From contig JAOAPJ010000328.1 in assembly GCA_025462805.1 (NCBI GenBank), positions 1-5,193 on the forward strand: DNA of 5,193 bases, in the 5' to 3' direction. The notes under the pieces were generated by a model that did not search any database, was not told the origin of the DNA, and was given only the letters and a program-made list of their open reading frames with translations. Position 1 is the stretch's first letter; each line of letters opens with the position of its first letter. The position numbers and the translations under genes are program-made. This document shows, one piece after another, positions 1 through 5,193 of this stretch. The stretch is from Acidobacteriaceae bacterium (GTDB lineage Bacteria; Acidobacteriota; Terriglobia; Terriglobales; Acidobacteriaceae).

Positions 1-562
1 GTCAGCATTCGCAGCACGTCCTGCATCTCCGCACGCGTCAGCGGATCGAGCGCACCGAATGGCTCATCCATCAGCAGGATGTCCTGACCCGCCGCAAGCG
101 CGCGCGCCAGCCCAACCCGCTGCCGCTGCCCTCCGGAAAGCTGGTGCGGCATCCGCGTCGCAAACTGCGCCGGATCCAGCCCCACCATCTCCAGCAGCGC
201 ATCGCCCGCTCGCGGATCGCCGCGCACGGCTTCCCTTCCACCTCCAGCAGAAGGCCGATATTGCGTTCCACGGTGAAGTGCGGGAACAGCCCCGTCTCCT
301 GGATGACATACCCGATCGAGCGGCGCAGCGCAATCCGGTCCTGTTCCAAAACAGAGCGGCCGCGCACCAGCACATCTCCGCTGCTGATCGGGTGCATGCG
401 GTTCACCGCGCGCAGCAGTGTCGTCTTGCCCGATCCGCTCTTGCCCAGCAATGCGACCGTTGTCCCGGTCTCGACCACCAGCGTCACATCGTCCAGCAGC
501 GCGCGCCCGTCCGCCAGCCGGTCGCAGACGTTGCGGAACTCGATGGCCGGCGCTCTGCTCAC
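1..562 (-). pseudogene. Osmoprotectant-type ABC transporter ATP-binding protein, frameshifted and cut by the window edge
   Basis: This is the cytoplasmic ATPase of an ABC importer, most like the OpuCA/ProV/OsmV group that powers uptake of glycine betaine, choline or similar osmoprotectants. The GTG start (560-562) follows GGAG at a 7-base spacing. The first frame encodes Walker [10 protein letters not shown] (residues 40-48) and the Q-loop stretch [13 protein letters not shown] (Q89), which is typical of this group. After about residue 120 (positions 201-209) the protein turns to nonsense (MRCWRWWGW). The -1 neighbouring frame then continues the family as [19 protein letters not shown] (126-140 contain LSGGQ) and Walker [14 protein letters not shown] (near 64-83), open to base 1. 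One missing base explains this, for example one C lost from the CCC run at 204-206. The H-loop and C-terminus lie outside the window. The family and frameshift are read directly. The substrate is inferred, and whether the break is real or a sequencing error is open. Confidence 0.85.
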
Positions 563-589
563 GCAATCGCTCCCTCACGCAACCGCTCT
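558..589. repeat. 16-bp imperfect tandem duplication over the ABC ATPase start site
   Basis: Positions 558-573 (CTCACGCAATCGCTCC) and 574-589 (CTCACGCAACCGCTCT) match at 14 of 16 bases and abut directly. On the minus strand each copy carries a purine-rich stretch followed by TTGCGTGAG. The second copy supplies the GGAG and GTG used to start the ABC ATPase. Because 16 is not a multiple of three, the GTG of the first copy is out of frame. Confidence 0.7.
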
Positions 590-593
590 ACAG

Positions 594-621
594 ACAGCAA
601 AGGCCGGGACAGTCCCGGCCT
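594..621 (-). terminator. Probable intrinsic terminator of the kinase gene
   Basis: Positions 601-610 (AGGCCGGGAC) and 612-621 (GTCCCGGCCT) are perfect reverse complements around one central base. This gives a strong GC-rich stem; sterically it is at least 8 bp with a 5-base loop. Read on the minus strand, it starts 26 bases after the kinase stop codon and is followed by TTTGCTGT, a short and imperfect U-tract. Only about 38 bases separate it from the ABC ATPase start, which leaves little room for a separate promoter. It may therefore be a leaky terminator or attenuator with readthrough into the transporter gene. Confidence 0.6.
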
Positions 622-647
622 CGCTCTCACATCGTTGTTACGAAGAG

Positions 648-1634
648 CTACTCCTCGCTCTCGTCCCCTGCACCTTCCGGTTCCGGTCCGCCAAGCTCCG
701 GTCCGCCAAAATCCGAACCCAGATCATCCGCATCATCGTCGCCCACCTCATCCGGCGGCACCGGCGCACTCATCGCGCTCTCTGGCGTGGGAGCCGGTTG
801 GCCCTTCACACGAACCACCGTGATCTTCGCAAAGCCCTCTTTGAAGCTGGGCGGACGAAGCCGCTCCGCCATCTTCTGCATCGTCTCGTCGCTCACCGTG
901 CGTTCGCGCCGGCGGTTGCGCTCCATGCAGACGTCGAACGGCACATCGAAGAACACCGCCTGCACCTCGTAGCCAAAGCTCTTCGCCATCTTGATCCACT
1001 GCCGCCGCTCGTGCGGAGACAGGTTGGTCGCATCCACATAGTTCCATGGCATCTTGGCGATCAGGCGCGCGCGCAGCAGCGAGCGCAGTGTGGAGAACAC
1101 CAGTCCCTGGTAGCGCTGCTCCGTGATGTCATCGAACAGAATGGTACGCAGCAGGTCGCTGGACAGCGGCGTCACGCCGCGGCGCTTGAACCACGTCGTC
1201 TTCCCCGAGCCCGGCAGCCCGATCGTCAACACCACGAAACCGCGCGAGGGCCGCGCTGGTGCGTTCGGTTCCGGCGGCGCCGCCGAAGGCGACTCCGGCT
1301 GTGTCTCATGAATCAGCTTGCCTTCGAGCGCGGGCCTCTCCTCGGCGGCAGGCTGCTCTTCTGCGGACACGGGCACGCTAGCCGGCGCGCCCGTCGTGCC
1401 GTCGGCCGCAGCATCGCTCCGCCGGCCGGCCTGCTCCAGATCACGGCCTACCACAGGCCTGCCGCTCGGCGCGGCCTTCGCTGGCTGATTCGTTGCTGGT
1501 GGAAACTCCCCGCCGCCATAATTCGGTTGTAGCGGTGCGGGCTGGTTGGCGGGCAGTTCCTGCCCGATCTTTCCCGTCTGCTCAGACAGGTTGGGGGCGC
1601 GTTTGGAACGTCGTCTCATCGTCTCGCGGCGCAT
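648..1634 (-). CDS. Stand-alone polynucleotide-kinase-like P-loop ATPase (AAA_33 type) with disordered arms
   Basis: This protein is predicted to move a phosphate from ATP to an acceptor. Its core matches the kinase fold of T4/bacterial Pnkp 5'-OH polynucleotide kinases. With the ATG at 1632-1634 (328 aa), the motifs are: Walker A GLPGSGKTT at 139-147 (K145); SSDLLR at 158-163, where the Asp and Arg align with T4 Pnkp D35 and R38; YVDATN near 199-204; an arginine-rich lid RNRRRER at 239-245; and RPPSFKEGF at 260-268. There is no phosphatase or ligase module. Residues 1 to about 130 are low-complexity, rich in Pro, Ala, Gln and Glu. The last 34 residues have 15 acidic and no basic residues, including two GGPE repeats. 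Start choice: the candidate promoter at 1654-1682 and an AGG 10 bases upstream favour 1634. An ATG at 1619 (MRRRSKRAPN) is also possible. A TTG extension to 1682 would start inside the promoter. The true substrate (RNA or DNA 5' end, or a small molecule) is not shown by sequence. Confidence 0.85.
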   Translation of the reverse strand: MRRETMRRRSKRAPNLSEQTGKIGQELPANQPAPLQPNYGGGEFPPATNQPAKAAPSGRPVVGRDLEQAGRRSDAAADGTTGAPASVPVSAEEQPAAEERPALEGKLIHETQPESPSAAPPEPNAPARPSRGFVVLTIGLPGSGKTTWFKRRGVTPLSSDLLRTILFDDITEQRYQGLVFSTLRSLLRARLIAKMPWNYVDATNLSPHERRQWIKMAKSFGYEVQAVFFDVPFDVCMERNRRRERTVSDETMQKMAERLRPPSFKEGFAKITVVRVKGQPAPTPESAMSAPVPPDEVGDDDADDLGSDFGGPELGGPEPEGAGDESEE

Positions 1635-1653
1635 GCTTGTCGCGCCTACGGCG

Positions 1654-1682
1654 ATCGTACACAGGTCGCGTGAGTGTCGCAA
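1654..1682 (-). promoter_or_regulatory. Candidate sigma-70 promoter of the kinase gene
   Basis: On the minus strand a -35-like TTGCGA (1677-1682) is followed after exactly 17 bases by a -10-like TACGAT (1654-1659), each matching 4 of 6 consensus bases. Transcription would begin only about 12 bases before the ATG at 1634. This is a motif match only and could be chance in a GC-rich region, but its position fits the chosen start. Confidence 0.35.
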
Positions 1683-1783
1683 ACTGGGTGCAAGTCGCTC
1701 CGCTCTCCATCACACGTGGACCGGCCGCAAAATACACCGCCGGATCCTCGCGCCGTCGCCATCGGCTTCCGTCTTCCGGGCGG

Positions 1784-1793
1784 ATGCTAGCAT
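1784..1793 (+). promoter_or_regulatory. Candidate extended -10 promoter of gap, inside a 10-bp palindrome
   Basis: The sequence ATGCTAGCAT is a perfect palindrome. It contains TGCTAGCAT, an extended -10 element (TG-N-TAGCAT), on both strands. A weak -35 (CTTCCG, 1766-1771) lies 16 bases upstream on the plus strand. Starting here would give gap a leader of about 75-80 bases. The palindrome could instead be an operator half. No riboswitch-like fold is evident in the leader. Confidence 0.35.
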
Positions 1794-1860
1794 CGTGATG
1801 GAAACATGCGAAGGCCGTGCCGCAATCTCCCGCTGTGCACGTCACTTCGCCCAACCCCTT

Positions 1861-1865
1861 AGGAG
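1861..1865 (+). promoter_or_regulatory. Shine-Dalgarno sequence of gap
   Basis: AGGAG lies 11 bases before the ATG at 1877. The intervening stretch ends in AT-rich ATTTAAAT, which overlaps the start codon. That is unusually open sequence for this GC-rich region and fits a highly translated gene. Confidence 0.75.
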
Positions 1866-1876
1866 ACCTTATTTAA

Positions 1877-2881
<1,005 letters not shown>

Positions 2882-2920
2882 GCCTCGGGAGAACGGCTGG
2901 CTGCGCTTCCTCTCCGCCAC

Positions 2921-2950
2921 CCTGCAGGAACAGACGTCTGTTCCTGCAGG
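2921..2950. repeat. Perfect 30-bp palindrome downstream of gap
   Basis: The arms 2921-2935 (CCTGCAGGAACAGAC) and 2936-2950 (GTCTGTTCCTGCAGG) are exact reverse complements with no spacer. In RNA this would fold as a 13-bp stem with an ACGT/ACGU loop. Each arm also holds the 8-bp palindrome CCTGCAGG. No T-tract follows on either strand, so it is not a classic intrinsic terminator. It could terminate without a U-tract, protect the 3' end of gap mRNA, or be a protein-binding site. Confidence 0.8.
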
Positions 2951-2970
2951 CAGTGTGGCTCGTCGATGAA

Positions 2971-2998
2971 TTGCCGTCCCCGTAGTTGGGTGTAACGT
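2971..2998 (+). promoter_or_regulatory. Weak candidate promoter for the RidA-family gene and pgk
   Basis: TTGCCG (2971-2976) and TAACGT (2993-2998) are separated by 16 bases, matching 4 of 6 and 3 of 6 consensus positions. The placement, after the palindrome and about 48 bases before the RidA-family start, is sensible. The match is weak, and transcription from the gap promoter is an equally good explanation. Confidence 0.2.
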
Positions 2999-3045
2999 GG
3001 ACCCTTCGGCCTTATGGCCCAGGTGCCCGCCCCACAGGTATGCCG

Positions 3046-3426
3046 ATGCGACAGAACATCTCCGGCAGCTCCCCTTACGAACCCCTCATCGGCTTCTCGC
3101 GCGCCGTCCGCGTCGGCTCCCATGTGCACGTCTCGGGCACTGGTCCCGTCGGTGCCGACAATGCGTCCGTCGAGCAGCAAACACGCCGCATCTTCGAGAT
3201 CATCGAGCACACCCTCAGCCGTGCCGGAGCCGGCCTCAAGGACGTCGTCCGCACCCGCATCTATCTCACCCAGGCCGCCGACTGGGAGGCCGTGGGCAAG
3301 GTTCATGGCGAGCTCTTTGGTACTATTCGTCCCGCCGCGACCATGGTGATCGTCGCCGCACTCCTCAACCCCTCATGGCGCATAGAGATCGAGGCCGATG
3401 CCGTCCTCGACCGCGCAGAAAGTTGA
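3046..3426 (+). CDS. RidA/YjgF/YER057c/UK114-family protein lacking the catalytic arginine
   Basis: This is a small cytoplasmic protein of the Rid superfamily, whose members are usually trimers. RidA itself hydrolyses reactive imines and enamines such as 2-aminoacrylate. The 126 residues are the normal family length. Family features include the YEPLIGFSRAVRVGSHVHVSGTGPVG opening (11-36), the central VVRTRIYLTQAADWEAVGKVHGELFG segment and the closing WRIEIEADAV (111-120). RidA has Pro-Ala-Arg-Ser around the carboxylate-binding Arg105; here the same place reads Pro96-Ala97-Ala98-Thr99. Deaminase activity is therefore unlikely, and the protein resembles the non-deaminase Rid subgroups. The ATG at 3046 has AGG 7 bases upstream; ATG 3040 is the alternative, adding MP. 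A TTG extension to 2986 lacks family similarity. The gene lies between gap and pgk and ends 8 bases before pgk, suggesting co-expression with lower glycolysis. Its actual role is unknown. Confidence 0.9.
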   Translation: MRQNISGSSPYEPLIGFSRAVRVGSHVHVSGTGPVGADNASVEQQTRRIFEIIEHTLSRAGAGLKDVVRTRIYLTQAADWEAVGKVHGELFGTIRPAATMVIVAALLNPSWRIEIEADAVLDRAES

Positions 3427-3434
3427 CGCCGCCC

Positions 3435-4667
3435 ATGCACATCCCCTCCATCCGCAGCCTCACCGATGGCAGCAATCAGCTTCAGCATCAGCATGTCCTT
3501 ATCCGCGTCGACTTCAACGTGCCCCTCTCCGAAGACGGCACCGAGATTCTTGACGACACGCGCATCCGCGAGACCCTGCCTACCATCGAGTTGGCCCTGC
3601 GCCATCGCGCCAAGGTGATCCTCTGCTCCCATCTCGGCCGTCCCAAGGGCAAGCCCAACCCCAAGTACAGCCTCCGTCCTATCGTCGACCGGCTGCGCGT
3701 CATGCTGGACCACTCCCTCGGCGAGCAGGTGAACGTCGCCTTTGCCCCGGACTGCGTCGGCGAGCTCGCTCATGAGCTCTCCAACAAGCTCGAAGATGGC
3801 AAGGTTTTGCTCCTCGAAAACCTCCGCTTTCACGCCGCGGAGGAGGCCAACGACCCCGGCTTCGCCCGCAAGCTGGCCAGCCTCTGCCAGATCTACGTCA
3901 ATGACGCCTTCGGCTCCGCCCATCGCGCCCACGCCTCCACGGAAGGCATCACCCACTTCGTGAAGCATGCAGTGGCCGGTCTCCTCATGGAGAAAGAGCT
4001 CACTTACCTCGGCAAGGCCCTCACCGAACCGGCCAAGCCCTTCATCGCCATCCTCGGCGGCGCCAAAGTCTCCGACAAGATCCAGGTCATTGACAATTTG
4101 TTGACCAAGGTCGACGCAATCCTGATCGGCGGCGGCATGGCGTACACCTTTCTGAAGGCGCAAGGCATGGAAGTGGGCAAATCCCTGGTCGAGGCCGACA
4201 AACTCGACGTCGCCAGGCAGGCCGTGGCCAAGGCCAAAGAGCGCGATGTACGCTTCCACCTCCCCATCGATCACGTCATTGCCAATAAGTTCGCTCCCGA
4301 CGCCAAGACAAAGATTGTCGGCAATGACGAGCCCTTTCCGGCCGAATGGATGGCCCTCGACATCGGTCCCAGTACCGTCGACCTCTTCGCCAAAGAGATC
4401 TCCGACGCCGGCACCATCGTCTGGAACGGGCCCATGGGAGTATTCGAAATGCCCGCCTTCGCGCGTGGTACCTTCGCCATCGCCGAACTCGTTGCTGCCA
4501 ACCAGGACGCGGTCTCCATCGTCGGTGGCGGCGATTCTGTGTCCGCCATCAAACAGGCAGGCATCGCGGATCGGATTACTCACATCTCCACAGGCGGAGG
4601 GGCTTCTCTGGAGTTTCTTGAAGGGAAAGTTCTTCCCGGGGTTGAAGCATTGCGGAAGAAGTCATAA
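3435..4667 (+). CDS. pgk: Phosphoglycerate kinase
   Basis: This cytoplasmic monomeric enzyme transfers phosphate from 1,3-bisphosphoglycerate to ADP, giving 3-phosphoglycerate and ATP. The 410-residue length is within the usual bacterial range. The N-domain substrate site shows RVDFNVP (24-30), [12 protein letters not shown] (40-51), [18 protein letters not shown] (65-82), LLENLRFH (126-133) and [12 protein letters not shown] (157-168). The C-domain nucleotide site shows LGGAKVSDK (207-215), [13 protein letters not shown] (232-244), [10 protein letters not shown] (329-338), GGGDS (364-368) and [13 protein letters not shown] (385-397). The ATG at 3435 is the only sensible start next to the conserved opening. 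No clear Shine-Dalgarno sequence precedes it, and the RidA-family stop is 8 bases upstream, so coupled translation is likely. It works directly after GAPDH, encoded upstream. The run [12 protein letters not shown] and the general style suggest an acidobacterial source (inference). All key motifs are intact. Confidence 0.97.
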   Translation: MHIPSIRSLTDGSNQLQHQHVLIRVDFNVPLSEDGTEILDDTRIRETLPTIELALRHRAKVILCSHLGRPKGKPNPKYSLRPIVDRLRVMLDHSLGEQVNVAFAPDCVGELAHELSNKLEDGKVLLLENLRFHAAEEANDPGFARKLASLCQIYVNDAFGSAHRAHASTEGITHFVKHAVAGLLMEKELTYLGKALTEPAKPFIAILGGAKVSDKIQVIDNLLTKVDAILIGGGMAYTFLKAQGMEVGKSLVEADKLDVARQAVAKAKERDVRFHLPIDHVIANKFAPDAKTKIVGNDEPFPAEWMALDIGPSTVDLFAKEISDAGTIVWNGPMGVFEMPAFARGTFAIAELVAANQDAVSIVGGGDSVSAIKQAGIADRITHISTGGGASLEFLEGKVLPGVEALRKKS

Positions 4668-4697
4668 GCTTCTCCTGTCCTCTTCCCCCGAGATTGT

Positions 4698-5174
4698 ATG
4701 AGGGAATCCTCCGTGCCTTCGGTCTATCTGCTCAACGCCGCTCTCCTCTTCAGTGGCGTCGTCGCGTTCGTCATCGCAGGCTTCGCCGGCACTTTCGTGC
4801 GTTCTCTGCAGCCCTGGCGTTACCGCCTCATGCTCGCGCCGCTCGGCTTTGTGGTCTGCGGTGGCATCAGCATCTCGGCGGAGCAGCACCTGCTCCGCTG
4901 GATCCAGCATGGACATCTGCAACACTCCTTCAGCTCTGGCGTGATGCAGAGTGTCGTCCTGCTCATCTCTGGCGTCTGCGGACTCCTGGCTGGCGTGGGA
5001 TTAGGCACCAGCGTTGACCGCACCTTCCCGGAGGTCAACACCTACTCCATCACCAATTACTGGGGAACCCAGGGCCGCGACGCCCGCAGCCGCAAGGGGA
5101 AGGTCGTCTCCATCGCTCGCGGTAAGCAGCCCGGTGTGGTACCACAGATCAAAGCCATCTCGCATCGCGACTAG
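4698..5174 (+). CDS. Small predicted three-helix inner-membrane protein of unknown function
   Basis: I do not recognise this 158-residue protein. Hydrophobic segments lie at about 9-34, 44-61 and 83-103. Basic residues in the first loop (RSLQPWRYR) and in the C-terminal tail (RDARSRKGK) suggest, by the positive-inside rule, an N-terminus outside, first loop inside and a cytoplasmic tail of about 50 residues. The second loop is short and His-rich (QHLLRWIQHGHLQH). No enzymatic motif or signal-peptide cleavage site is evident. It begins 30 bases after the pgk stop with no terminator between them, so it may be co-transcribed with pgk. Start choice is uncertain: ATG 4698 has only a weak GAG upstream, while the in-frame GTG at 4713 follows AGGGAA at a 6-base spacing and would remove five residues. 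Composition and codon use resemble the upstream genes. Reality of the gene is likely; its function is unknown. Confidence 0.75.
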   Translation: MRESSVPSVYLLNAALLFSGVVAFVIAGFAGTFVRSLQPWRYRLMLAPLGFVVCGGISISAEQHLLRWIQHGHLQHSFSSGVMQSVVLLISGVCGLLAGVGLGTSVDRTFPEVNTYSITNYWGTQGRDARSRKGKVVSIARGKQPGVVPQIKAISHRD

Positions 5175-5193
5175 CCGAACATCTTCGCAATAA

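Noticed and set aside
1272..1285. 14-bp palindrome CGGCGGCGCCGCCG inside the kinase gene
   Set aside because: It lies in the low-complexity coding region (Ala/Pro-rich codons), where such GC symmetry arises from codon repetition. No regulatory role is supported.
144..1532. Open frame of 462 codons on the plus strand opposite the ABC ATPase and kinase genes
   Set aside because: It is Arg/Ala/His-rich with no recognisable domain and spans two clear minus-strand genes and the terminator between them.
1635..1682. N-terminal extension of the kinase from a TTG at 1682
   Set aside because: It has no Shine-Dalgarno sequence at proper spacing, the added 16 residues show no family character, and the segment overlaps the best candidate promoter.
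2986..3045. N-terminal extension of the RidA-family protein from a TTG at 2986
   Set aside because: The added 20 residues lie outside the usual family length of about 126-130. AGG at 7-base spacing supports ATG 3046.
2997..3434. Upstream extension of the pgk reading frame to 2997
   Set aside because: The frame is simply open through the RidA-family gene. The added residues are Arg/Pro-rich shadow sequence, and the PGK family begins near the ATG at 3435.
3303..4583. Open frame of 426 codons on the minus strand across pgk
   Set aside because: The sense strand encodes a fully conserved PGK. The antisense product is Gly/Asp/Val-rich without motifs and is a codon-bias shadow.

Overview
The window looks like a piece of a GC-rich bacterial chromosome. 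The PGK and GAPDH sequences are of the kind I associate with Acidobacteriota (Terriglobia, such as Terriglobus, Edaphobacter or Acidobacterium). That placement is an inference from remembered sequence style, not from a search. No tRNA, rRNA, CRISPR array, insertion sequence or phage gene is visible.

Left part, minus strand (1-1634). A stand-alone P-loop kinase of the polynucleotide-kinase type (AAA_33 class) lies between a long Pro/Ala-rich N-terminal arm and an acidic C-terminal tail. It has its own plausible promoter (1654-1682), and a perfect hairpin sits just after its stop (601-621). Next comes the start of an osmoprotectant-type (OpuCA/ProV/OsmV-like) ABC transporter ATPase. This gene runs off the left edge and carries a net one-base deletion near 201-209, which separates the Walker A half from the LSGGQ/Walker B half. 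It is either a pseudogene or a sequencing error. A 16-bp imperfect tandem duplication covers its ribosome binding site and start codon.

Middle and right part, plus strand (1877-5174). This is a lower-glycolysis cluster: gap (GAPDH), then a perfect 30-bp palindrome, a RidA/YjgF-family protein, pgk (phosphoglycerate kinase), and a small predicted three-helix membrane protein of unknown function. GAPDH makes 1,3-bisphosphoglycerate, and PGK uses it to make ATP and 3-phosphoglycerate. The RidA-family gene ends 8 bases before the pgk start, and pgk has no good Shine-Dalgarno sequence of its own, so the two are probably translationally coupled. This Rid protein appears to lack the arginine needed for imine/enamine deamination.

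The divergent region between the kinase and gap (1635-1876, 242 bp) holds candidate promoters in both directions, including a 10-bp palindrome that reads as an extended -10 element on both strands. Most of the window is ordinary housekeeping sequence. I found no convincing new defence or mobile system. The points most worth a second look are the Arg-less Rid protein between gap and pgk, the palindrome after gap, the kinase with low-complexity arms, and the broken transporter gene.
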